From positions 1 through 64,000 of the forward strand of contig NZ_JACCBZ010000007.1 of the NCBI RefSeq assembly GCF_013408825.1: DNA of 64,000 nt, written 5' to 3'. Source of the DNA: Mucilaginibacter tundrae (GTDB lineage: Bacteria > Bacteroidota > Bacteroidia > Sphingobacteriales > Sphingobacteriaceae). The position numbers and the translations under genes were made by a program. Positions 7,901 through 14,997 of this stretch are shown one piece after another; position 1 is the first letter of the stretch, and every line of letters starts with the position of its first letter. The notes beneath the pieces were generated by a model. That model was not told where the DNA came from. It saw nothing but the letters and a program-made list of their open reading frames with translations, and made no database searches.

Positions 7901-8821
7901 ATGCAGGGATTAGTAACAAAGTCAACAGGGAGCTGGTACCAGGTACAAACCAATGAGGGCGAAATAGTAGATTGCCGTATAAAGGGCAAGTTTCGTACTA
8001 AGGGTATTGTTACCACCAACCCAATAGCCGTTGGCGACGTAGTTGATTTTGATATGGAGCCCGAGCAGGAAAGTGGCGTAATAACTAACCTGCATCAGCG
8101 TAAAAACTATATCATCCGCAAATCTATCAACCTGAGTAAACAGGCGCAGATCATCGCTGCCAACCTTGATCAGGCATTATTGGTAGTTACTTTGGCTTCG
8201 CCGAGGACGTCTTTAGGGTTTATTGACCGCTTTTTGGTTACCGCGGAGGCTTATGATATTCCAGCAAGATTGATCTTTAATAAACTCGACTTATTTAGTG
8301 AGGAAGGCCTGGAGGTTTTAGCTTATTATAAGGATGTTTATGAGAAAATAGGCTATCCCTGCTTTGAAGTATCAGCTTTAGAGCGTACCAATATTGAGGT
8401 TGTTCAGGAATTATTAAAAGATAAAGTGACCTTATTCTCAGGTCATTCAGGCGTTGGTAAATCGAGTTTGATAAACCGTTTATTGCCCGATTTGGATCTG
8501 CGTACGCATCAAATATCCGACTGGAGTGAAAAAGGTATGCATACCACTACTTTTGCCGAAGCTTTTGAATTGCCACAAGGCGGGTTTATAATAGATACGC
8601 CCGGAATACGAGAATTAGGTGTTATCGATATAGAAAAACAGGAACTCAGCCATTTCTTTCCCGAAATGCGCCAGCGGATGCACGATTGCCGTTTCAGCAA
8701 TTGCCGCCATATTAATGAACCGGGTTGCGCCGTGCTGGAAGCCTTAGAAAATGGTGAAATTGAGCCGTCGCGTTATGATAGCTATTTGAGCATCTATCAT
8801 GGGAATGATACGAGGGCTTAA
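7901..8821 (+). CDS. rsgA: Ribosome small subunit-dependent GTPase A
   Basis: 306 aa. RsgA is a circularly permuted GTPase that checks late maturation of the 30S subunit. An N-terminal OB fold is followed by the permuted G motifs: FNKLDL (G4, about residue 125), then the P-loop GHSGVGKSSL (from residue 181), then DTPG (about 230). A C-terminal zinc knuckle CRFSNCRHINEPGC (from about 262) completes the family layout. Confidence 0.96.
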   Translation: MQGLVTKSTGSWYQVQTNEGEIVDCRIKGKFRTKGIVTTNPIAVGDVVDFDMEPEQESGVITNLHQRKNYIIRKSINLSKQAQIIAANLDQALLVVTLASPRTSLGFIDRFLVTAEAYDIPARLIFNKLDLFSEEGLEVLAYYKDVYEKIGYPCFEVSALERTNIEVVQELLKDKVTLFSGHSGVGKSSLINRLLPDLDLRTHQISDWSEKGMHTTTFAEAFELPQGGFIIDTPGIRELGVIDIEKQELSHFFPEMRQRMHDCRFSNCRHINEPGCAVLEALENGEIEPSRYDSYLSIYHGNDTRA

Positions 8822-8847
8822 GTTTTGGCTGTTAATATTTAAAAAAC

Positions 8848-8873
8848 CTGCCCGATCAAGCGTCCACGCTTAC
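8848..8873. repeat. REP-like palindrome upstream of the RAYT gene
   Basis: AAGCGT-CC-ACGCTT at 8858-8871 is preceded by CCTGCCCGATC. Read on the other strand it matches the downstream units (GGACGCTTGA followed by CGGGC), so the transposase gene lies between inverted copies of the same element. Confidence 0.75.
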
Positions 8874-8913
8874 TATACTTTGCAGAAATGAAAAATATAT
8901 TCATATTTATTTC

Positions 8914-9432
8914 ATGTCACGCAATGCCTCAACCGACGAACTTTACTTTACAACTCTTACTGTGACCAACTGGATAGACGTATTTACAAGGCGACTATAT
9001 AACGATCTTATAATCGAAAACCTGGCGTGGTGTCAACAAAACAAAAAACTTAACATTTACGCCTATGTAATTATGACCAATCATATTCATTTAGTTGCGA
9101 ATGTTACTGAAGGCTCATTGGGGGATGTTTTAAGAGATTTCAAAACTTACACTTCGAAAGAATTATTCAAAATGATAACGAATAATTCTCAGGAAAGCAG
9201 ACGTGAATGGATGCTTAAATCTTTTGAAAAGGCCGGAACATACAATTCCTTAAATAAGTACCATCAGTTTTGGCAAAACGGGAACTATCCGGTAGTGTTA
9301 TTTACGCCAGATGTTATTGATCAAAAGATAGATTATATTCATAATAACCCCGTAAGGGCAGGATTCGTAGGGTCGGCACATGAGTTTTGGTATAGCAGTG
9401 CGAATCCGGAAAGTCCCTTGAAAGTTATTTAG
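8914..9432 (+). CDS. REP-associated tyrosine transposase (RAYT)
   Basis: 172 aa, Y1 (IS200-like) HUH transposase of the RAYT class, which nicks single-stranded DNA at palindromic REP sequences. The HUH motif is in MTNHIHLVA (about residues 53-61) and the candidate catalytic tyrosine is in FKTYTSKEL (about 94-102). The C-terminal block DYIHNNPVRAGFV with WYSSA is typical of this family. It is flanked on both sides by palindromes with the same AAGCGT core, its likely substrates. The last residues KVI end in a stop created by one missing T relative to the partial copy downstream (KVYLV), so the tail may be slightly shortened. Confidence 0.88.
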   Translation: MSRNASTDELYFTTLTVTNWIDVFTRRLYNDLIIENLAWCQQNKKLNIYAYVIMTNHIHLVANVTEGSLGDVLRDFKTYTSKELFKMITNNSQESRREWMLKSFEKAGTYNSLNKYHQFWQNGNYPVVLFTPDVIDQKIDYIHNNPVRAGFVGSAHEFWYSSANPESPLKVI

Positions 9433-9437
9433 TGATC

Positions 9438-9486
9438 GTAAGCGTGGACGCTTACATTGGTTTGCATTCAAGCGTGGACGCTTGAA
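9438..9486. repeat. Paired REP-like palindromes, copy 1
   Basis: GTAAGCGT-GG-ACGCTTAC (9438-9455, 8-bp arms) and TTCAAGCGT-GG-ACGCTTGAA (9467-9486, 9-bp arms) are separated by 11 bases. They begin six bases after the RAYT stop and form a two-hairpin unit of the BIME kind. Confidence 0.8.
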
Positions 9487-9497
9487 CGGGCATCGGG

Positions 9498-9665
9498 TAT
9501 TGATCAAAAGATAGATTACATTCATAACAATCCTGTTAGGGCAGGATTTGTAGGTTCGACACATGAGTTTTGGTATAGCAGTGCGAATCCGGAAAGTCCT
9601 CTGAAAGTTTATTTAGTGTAAGCGTGGACGCTTACATTGGTTACATTCAAGCGTGGACGCTTGAA
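9498..9665 (+). pseudogene. RAYT 3' fragment with second palindrome pair
   Basis: From 9498 the sequence repeats 9315-9486 with an offset of 183 bases near the start. It covers the last 40 or so codons of a RAYT gene (DQKIDYIHNNPVRAGFV to KVYLV, stop at 9619-9621), then the palindromes 9618-9635 and 9646-9665. It differs from the intact copy by about ten base changes in the coding part, of which all but one (Ala to Thr) are silent. The fragment has no start and no HUH motif. Confidence 0.8.
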
Positions 9666-9677
9666 CGGGCGTCGGGG

Positions 9678-10001
9678 GGCTTATAGTCAAGATTTAAGAG
9701 CCAAGAATCAAGATGGGAGAAAAATAGTCTTGCGCTTGTTTATCATGAATGCTTAATACTTTTTCGCATTTGTAATGCGTGTGGAGCGATGAAGTCGCAA
9801 ACCCACTTTAAGCATTCGTTATAAACGATCGCAAGTTGGAAACTTTACTAAAAGTACTGAGAGCTTTCGTGAAATCATGATCTATTAATTATCTTTATCG
9901 TTTCTTAAAAAGAAATAACAATAGCCTAAGCTAAATATTTGCGCAATAAGGTATACAAATCTTTCAACAAATCTAATCCTTTGACTAATTCACCAATCAT
10001 T
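9678..10001. other. Gap without a gene
   Basis: The stretch holds AT-rich sequence with a 7-base micro-repeat (AAGAATC-like units, 9689-9715) and degenerate palindromes. A TTG-initiated extension of the next frame (9939) has no coding character. I see no gene. Confidence 0.6.
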
Positions 10002-10550
10002 ATGAATAAATTATCCTCTCTTTTAGGCTTTGCTTTAATTGCTGTTTTTTGCGCCTGCGGAGGCAAACCTGCTAAAACAAAGCAGAGTATGATTATTGGC
10101 ACATGGAAATTGCAAGAGCAGCATATTACTACTTATGTAAATGATGCAGAACAGGTGTCGCAAGAGAGTTCGGTAACATCAGGGAAATCTAACGCCAGCA
10201 TATCATTTAGTAGCAATGGTTCTTATACAGCTACAGCAGTTGTTGCTTTAAACGGCGCCCTTGTCCCCCTTGGCAATACTGATTCGGCAGGCTATGTTGG
10301 CCAATATAGCCTTACAGACAGTGTTTTTACAATGAAACCATTCTTCATAGGTAGCTTTTGGCTCGATACACTCCTTGCTCCTCCATCGGCAATAAGTTTC
10401 AGTAATAAAATTGTTACCGAAACTGCCACTATTAATTCGTTAAGTTCATCACTACTATCATTTGATACAGAAATTGTTGTTTTCCAAACAGTAAATGATA
10501 ATAAAACCAGAACTATAACAACCAAAACCAGCTATACTTATACCCATTAA
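10002..10550 (+). CDS. Lipocalin-like lipoprotein, function unknown
   Basis: 182 aa from ATG 10002. A lipoprotein signal (IAVFCACGG, Cys near residue 19) is followed by MIIGTWKLQEQ, the opening strand motif of lipocalin-like Bacteroidota lipoproteins, and by many short beta-strand-like segments rich in Ser and Thr. It would be anchored in the outer or inner membrane. A frame starting with TTG at 9939 would put 21 residues before the signal peptide, so I reject that start. The gene stands alone between repeat-rich spacers. Confidence 0.6.
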   Translation: MNKLSSLLGFALIAVFCACGGKPAKTKQSMIIGTWKLQEQHITTYVNDAEQVSQESSVTSGKSNASISFSSNGSYTATAVVALNGALVPLGNTDSAGYVGQYSLTDSVFTMKPFFIGSFWLDTLLAPPSAISFSNKIVTETATINSLSSSLLSFDTEIVVFQTVNDNKTRTITTKTSYTYTH

Positions 10551-10742
10551 TGGTTCATTCAGCTTGCCTGCCCGACATACTCGCGCCAGTTGGGGGGTAG
10601 GAAATCAAGAATCAAGGCGGAGAAAAGATACTCGATAAATAGGCCAAGCGAACATTGGCAGTTTTGAACTGCACCCATGCACAGCCACGAGCTACAAGCT
10701 CGCGGGAGCAGAGCAATATTGTAGCTATGCATATTCACAAGG

Positions 10743-10785
10743 CACGACTACGAGATTGCCACGTCGTTCTTTCTCGCAATGACAA
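10743..10785. repeat. Dispersed palindromic repeat
   Basis: CGAGATTGC at the left and TCTCGCAATGAC at the right enclose CACGTCGTTC. This resembles a common intergenic palindrome of Sphingobacteriaceae. It lies just beyond the 3' end of the convergent PLP-enzyme gene. Confidence 0.45.
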
Positions 10786-10792
10786 TAAGGAA

Positions 10793-12028
10793 TTAGTTTT
10801 CCAAAGCCGCTGTAAAATCAGCGATCAAATCTTCAATATCCTCAATCCCTATTGAAAAGCGGATCATAAAATCAGATATACCCATTTCTTTACGTCGTTC
10901 GGGGCCTAATTCGTTAAATATGGTTTGGGCAACAGGGATGGCCAGTGTGCGTGTATCACCTAAATTGCTTGATTTTACTACCAACTGAAGTTTATTTAAA
11001 AAGGCAAAGCAATCCACGCTTTCGTCTAACTCGATACTCATTAGGCTGCCGTATTTATCAAATAATTCGGTAGCTAAAGCATGTTGAGGATGAGATTTTA
11101 TGCCCGGATAAAACACTTTCTTGATCAGTGGGTGCGCCTCAAAAAAGTCCGCAAGCGTTTGGGCATTATTACTTTGGCGCTCCATGCGCAGCGCTAAAGT
11201 TTCGGAACCTACAGAAATGGTATGTGCGGCTTCGGGGGCTAAAGTGCCGCCGGCATCACGAAGGCCTTTTTTCCTGATCTGGGCGATGCCCCAGGTTTTT
11301 GGGTCGCCTTTTTTGTATACATCGTAAATATTTGGATAATTCTCAAAGCTATATCTACCGGTATCGGTAATACTACCACCCAACGCATCACCATGACCAC
11401 CGATATATTTGGTTAAGGAGTTAATCACATGCGTGGCCTTAACATCAACCGGGTTAAAAAGGTAAGGAGTAGTCATGGTGTTATCAACTACATATAAAAT
11501 GCCTTTCTCTTCGCATAAATCACCAATTTTCACCAAATCGGCAATTTGTGTGGCAGGGTTGGCAATAGTTTCCAAGAAAACCATGCGGGTGTTTTCTTTT
11601 AACGCTGCGCAGACATTATCAACAGAAGTTGGATCTACAAAAGTAAAATCCAGTCCCATCTCCATAAAAGTGGTGAATATACTGCGCGAGTTACCAAAAA
11701 GGTATGAGCTGGCAATAACGTGATCTGTTTTGCGAATTAATGCTGTAAAAGTTGCAGCGATGGCTGCCATCCCGGTTGAAAAAGCAATGGTTGCCATGCC
11801 TTTTTCCATTTGGGTAACTTTATGTTCTAAAGCGGTAACGGTTGGGTTTCCCTGTCTTGAATAGGCATAGCCTTTGGTTTTATTCTGAAAAACATCCACC
11901 AGGTCCTGCACATCATCATAACCAAAAGTAACCGAGGTGTGGATGGGCTTGTGTAAAGCGCCATGCTCGGGTTTGCCTAAACGGTCGGAGTGCAGTAATG
12001 TAGTGGTGAAACCTCTTTTAGCAGCCAT
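10793..12028 (-). CDS. Cys/Met metabolism PLP enzyme (cystathionine gamma-synthase family)
   Basis: 411 aa, fold-type I PLP enzyme of the trans-sulfuration family. YAYSRQGNPT binds the phosphate of the neighbouring cofactor, STGMAAIAA forms the cofactor cradle, and the Schiff-base lysine is in NSLTKYIGGHGD. SSNLGDTRTL near the C terminus is also conserved. Members include cystathionine gamma-synthase, O-acetylhomoserine sulfhydrylase and methionine gamma-lyase; sequence alone does not decide between them here. The frame length is normal. It is monocistronic and divergent from dtd. Confidence 0.85.
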   Translation of the reverse strand: MAAKRGFTTTLLHSDRLGKPEHGALHKPIHTSVTFGYDDVQDLVDVFQNKTKGYAYSRQGNPTVTALEHKVTQMEKGMATIAFSTGMAAIAATFTALIRKTDHVIASSYLFGNSRSIFTTFMEMGLDFTFVDPTSVDNVCAALKENTRMVFLETIANPATQIADLVKIGDLCEEKGILYVVDNTMTTPYLFNPVDVKATHVINSLTKYIGGHGDALGGSITDTGRYSFENYPNIYDVYKKGDPKTWGIAQIRKKGLRDAGGTLAPEAAHTISVGSETLALRMERQSNNAQTLADFFEAHPLIKKVFYPGIKSHPQHALATELFDKYGSLMSIELDESVDCFAFLNKLQLVVKSSNLGDTRTLAIPVAQTIFNELGPERRKEMGISDFMIRFSIGIEDIEDLIADFTAALEN

Positions 12029-12143
12029 TATATCTTTATTATGTGCGATAAACTATTGAAATTGCGAACTTATGAGTTTTTAGGCGATAAATTAAAAGAA
12101 TTGATACATTGCCTGTAAATTCTACATTTTACATATATTAATT

Positions 12144-12596
12144 ATGCGGGCAGTAATACAACGGGTTACAGAGGCAAGTTGCACGGTCGATGGTGAATCG
12201 ACAGGCAAAATAACGCAGGGTTTTCTGGTTTTGTTAGGCATAGAAGATGCCGATACCAATGAAGATCTGCAATGGCTCGCCCAAAAGATAGTGGGTCTAC
12301 GTGTTTTTAGCGATGAAAATGGTTTAATGAATAAGGCTTTGGCTGATATTGAGGGAAGTATATTGCTGATATCGCAATTCACGCTGTTTGCGCAAACCAA
12401 AAAGGGAAACAGGCCGTCGTTTATTAAAGCCGCTAAACCTGATAAGGCCATCCCGATGTATGAGCAAATGATAAAAACACTTTCAACTTTAACGGGTAAA
12501 AAGATAGCTACGGGTATATTTGGCGCTGATATGAAGATCAGTTTGGTGAATGATGGGCCGGTTACAATATTGATCGATACGAAAAATAGGGAATAG
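12144..12596 (+). CDS. dtd: D-aminoacyl-tRNA deacylase
   Basis: 150 aa. Dtd hydrolyses D-aminoacyl-tRNA (and glycyl-tRNA-Ala), keeping D-amino acids out of protein. The start MRAVIQRVTEASCTVDG, the motif SQFTLFAQTKKGNRPSF and the C-terminal NDGPVTI are the family's active-site segments (GPxT near residue 138). The more common form of the last motif is NSGPVT; Asp replaces Ser here. Length is typical. Confidence 0.95.
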   Translation: MRAVIQRVTEASCTVDGESTGKITQGFLVLLGIEDADTNEDLQWLAQKIVGLRVFSDENGLMNKALADIEGSILLISQFTLFAQTKKGNRPSFIKAAKPDKAIPMYEQMIKTLSTLTGKKIATGIFGADMKISLVNDGPVTILIDTKNRE

Positions 12597-12599
12597 CTG

Positions 12600-12860
12600 T
12601 TTCAATAGTGAAACAGTTGATGCGCTTTCTTGATGCAAAAACAGGGGAAATCGAATAAAAAAGTGTGATTTTTTGAGTAACATGAGTGAAAAATGGGTAA
12701 AAAATAAGTGTTTTGGGTCGTTTTTGATGTAAAAAAGAGTGGTTTTTGCCTCAAAATTGATTGTAATAACCGCTTTTTTGATGCTTTTTAGGGTTTTTTT
12801 TGAGGTTAAATTGTGCCAAATGTACCAAGTGTTTCATGTTAAAAAGTGGTACACTCACCC
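12600..12860 (-). repeat. AT-rich dispersed repeat, copy 1
   Basis: The dtd-mazG gap is filled by T-rich sequence ending in a motif that reads GGTACATTTGGCAC on the minus strand, next to an AACAC motif. A second copy on the plus strand lies at 40640-40870 (GGTACATTTGGTAC). Both continue into tracts of CAAAAAA/GATGAAAAA-type sequence. The short frames here (for example 12739-12927) have no protein-like composition and look like repeat read-through. Confidence 0.5.
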
Positions 12861-12896
12861 AATATTCAAAACAATTAGTGACATTAGTATTCAACT

Positions 12897-13223
12897 ATGG
12901 AGATCAAAGAAGCGCAGCAACTGGTAGATAACTGGATAAAAACAACAGGTATCAGGTATTTTAACGAACTGACCAATACTGCCATTTTAATGGAAGAAGT
13001 TGGAGAGGTTGCCCGGATTATGGCGAGGAAATACGGGGAGCAGTCCTTCAAAAAATCTGATACCGAAGTAAACCTGGCAGATGAGATGGCCGATGTGCTT
13101 TTTGTATTGATATGTTTGGCTAATCAAACGGGTATCGACCTGACCGACGCGCTGGAAAAGAATATGCAAAAGAAAAGCATCCGCGATGCTGACCGGCATA
13201 AGAATAATGAGAAACTGAAATAA
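12897..13223 (+). CDS. MazG-like nucleotide pyrophosphohydrolase
   Basis: 108 aa, one all-alpha NTP pyrophosphohydrolase domain. The metal-binding pattern is clear: MEEVGEVARIMAR (ExxE, about residues 37-49) and LADEMADVLFVL (ExxD, about 60-73). Such single-domain proteins hydrolyse (d)NTPs to monophosphates as a house-cleaning function. The stop codon abuts that of the convergent ynfA-like gene with no spacer. Confidence 0.88.
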   Translation: MEIKEAQQLVDNWIKTTGIRYFNELTNTAILMEEVGEVARIMARKYGEQSFKKSDTEVNLADEMADVLFVLICLANQTGIDLTDALEKNMQKKSIRDADRHKNNEKLK

Positions 13224-13553
13224 TTATTTGCGTGGCGTATAAATAATAATGCATGCGCCGATGAGGGCTATCGCGGCGCCAATGATGTCGTACTTATCGG
13301 GTTTGAAGTTGTCTACTTTCCATGCCCAAATGAGGGCCATTACGATGAATATACCGCCATACGTAGCATATACCCTACCGAAATTATTGGTTTGCCAGGT
13401 TGCTACTATACCGTAAAGGGCTAAGATCACTCCGCCTGCAATACCATACCACCACGGTTTGTCTTCCTTAAGGCATTGCCAGATGAGGTAACCGCCGCCT
13501 ATTTCGCAGAGACCTGCAAGAATAAAGATGAAAAGTGATTTTAGTATGGCCAT
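13224..13553 (-). CDS. YnfA/UPF0060 family membrane protein
   Basis: 109 aa with four hydrophobic helices, typical of the UPF0060 (YnfA) family. The signatures AGLCEIGGGYLIW near residue 13, WYGIAGGVILALYG, and FGRVYATYGGIFI (about 58-70) are conserved. The fold is related to small multidrug transporters, but the physiological substrate is not settled. It ends exactly against the mazG-like gene. Confidence 0.9.
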   Translation of the reverse strand: MAILKSLFIFILAGLCEIGGGYLIWQCLKEDKPWWYGIAGGVILALYGIVATWQTNNFGRVYATYGGIFIVMALIWAWKVDNFKPDKYDIIGAAIALIGACIIIYTPRK

Positions 13554-13570
13554 GTGATATTATTAATTTT

Positions 13571-13598
13571 GTCATTCTGAGCGAAGTGGAAGAATGAC
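13571..13598. repeat. Palindromic repeat, downstream side of murF
   Basis: GTCATTCT ... AGAATGAC with a GAGCGAAGTGGA centre. A near-identical unit in the same orientation lies on the other side of murF at 14963-14989. Confidence 0.6.
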
Positions 13599-13622
13599 AA
13601 GCGTTTTTGTGAAGAGCTCAGG

Positions 13623-14945
13623 TTAAAATAAGTCTACTAACCTTTCCAAAGCCATACCTCTTGAGCCTTTAATTAATACTGTTGAATGTTTAATTGGTTC
13701 AGCTTTTAATGCTTCAACAGCTTCTTCTACAGTATTATAAAACTTAATTCCTGACTCTTGGTTCTTGACTCTTGATTCTTGCTTAACAAATTCTTTCCCA
13801 ATAAATATTCGCTCGGCAACATCAGCATCCAATGCTTTTTGTATAATACCAGCATGTTCCTCTGCCGATTCATCACCCAACTCAAACATATCACCTAAAA
13901 TCAGCACTTTTCTTTCTGCCTGTAACTTGCCAACGTTTTCAATGGCTACCTGCATGCTGCTGGGATTGGCGTTGTAATAATCGCAAATCAAAGTATTGGT
14001 TTCGGTTTGTTTTATTTGGGAGCGATTGTTTTGTGGTTGATAACCTGTTATGCCTGCATTAATCTCGTCTGCCGTCAACTCAAAATATACGCCGATGCAA
14101 ATGGCTGCCAAAATATTATCCAAATTATAAGCGCCTGTTAACCGTGTTTTAACAGGGTAGCTTTCGCCGGAGAGTTTATTTGTCCACTCTAATGCCAGCA
14201 GTGGAGAGTTCTCGGTCAGCTTGCCGATTACTTTATTATCTTTATTAACAGTACCATATAAAACAACTTTGCTTAATGATCTTGCTTTTTGCATATCCAT
14301 TAGCACCTTGTCATCACCATTTACAAACACTACACCTTCATCAGCCTTCAAAAAATCGTACAGCTCCCCTTTACCTATTTTGATACCCTCAACCCCGCCA
14401 AATCCCTCTAAATGCGCCTTGCCAATATTGGTGATCAGACCATGGGATGGCTGTGCTATGCTGCTTAATAATGCTATTTCTTTTTGATGATTAGCGCCCA
14501 TTTCAATTACCGCTATTTCATGTGTGCGATTAATGCTTAGGATAGTTAACGGCACACCAATGTGGTTATTCAAATTTCCTTGTGTGGCGAGCGTTTTGAA
14601 TTTTTGGGAGAGAACAGCGTTTATTAACTCCTTAGTAGTGGTTTTGCCGTTAGTTCCGGTAAGCCCGATAACCGGGATAGTTAATTGTTTGCGATGGTAA
14701 CGTGCCAGATCTTGTAGAGCAACTAGCACATCATCAACCAAAATATATTCATCGCCAAGTTGATATGCGGGGTTATCAATAATAGCATATGCCGCGCCTG
14801 CAGCTAAGGCCCGTTCAGCAAAAGTATTAGCATCAAACTTGTCGCCCTTTAAAGCAAAAAATAAACTGCCCGCAGCAATCTTGCGGGTATCAGTGCTAAT
14901 AACCGGGTGTTGTATGTATAATTGATATATGTCTTTGGTAGTCAT
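13623..14945 (-). CDS. murF: UDP-N-acetylmuramoyl-tripeptide--D-Ala-D-Ala ligase
   Basis: 440 aa. MurF adds D-Ala-D-Ala to UDP-MurNAc-tripeptide, the last cytoplasmic step of the peptidoglycan precursor. The ATP-binding loop GLTGTNGKTTTKE lies near residue 93; VIEMGANH and LITNIGKAHLEGFG follow as in all Mur ligases, and the C-terminal domain carries LILGDMFELG. Residues about 388-398 (QESRVKNQESG) are encoded by a 7-base repeat (13751-13782) that also occurs in nearby non-coding DNA; it appears to have inserted into the C-terminal domain without breaking the frame. Confidence 0.94.
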   Translation of the reverse strand: MTTKDIYQLYIQHPVISTDTRKIAAGSLFFALKGDKFDANTFAERALAAGAAYAIIDNPAYQLGDEYILVDDVLVALQDLARYHRKQLTIPVIGLTGTNGKTTTKELINAVLSQKFKTLATQGNLNNHIGVPLTILSINRTHEIAVIEMGANHQKEIALLSSIAQPSHGLITNIGKAHLEGFGGVEGIKIGKGELYDFLKADEGVVFVNGDDKVLMDMQKARSLSKVVLYGTVNKDNKVIGKLTENSPLLALEWTNKLSGESYPVKTRLTGAYNLDNILAAICIGVYFELTADEINAGITGYQPQNNRSQIKQTETNTLICDYYNANPSSMQVAIENVGKLQAERKVLILGDMFELGDESAEEHAGIIQKALDADVAERIFIGKEFVKQESRVKNQESGIKFYNTVEEAVEALKAEPIKHSTVLIKGSRGMALERLVDLF

Positions 14946-14962
14946 AGTATATATAAATTATT

Positions 14963-14989
14963 ATCATTCTGAGCGCAGCGAAGAATGAC
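14963..14989. repeat. Palindromic repeat, upstream side of murF
   Basis: ATCATTCT-GAGCGCAGCGA-AGAATGAC, a sibling of the unit at 13571-13598. It sits in the short murF-recQ spacer. Confidence 0.6.
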
Positions 14990-14997
14990 AAACTTAT

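Noticed and set aside
9438..9665. Regularly spaced palindromes resembling a short CRISPR array
   Set aside because: The spacers are 11 and 10 bases inside pairs, and the long interval is a RAYT 3' fragment; no cas genes. These are REP-type units.
9939..10001. Upstream extension of the lipocalin-like lipoprotein
   Set aside because: It starts with TTG and would place 21 polar residues before a complete lipoprotein signal.
12739..12927. 62-codon frame in the dtd-mazG spacer
   Set aside because: It lies in the AT-rich dispersed repeat, overlaps mazG and has no protein-like pattern.
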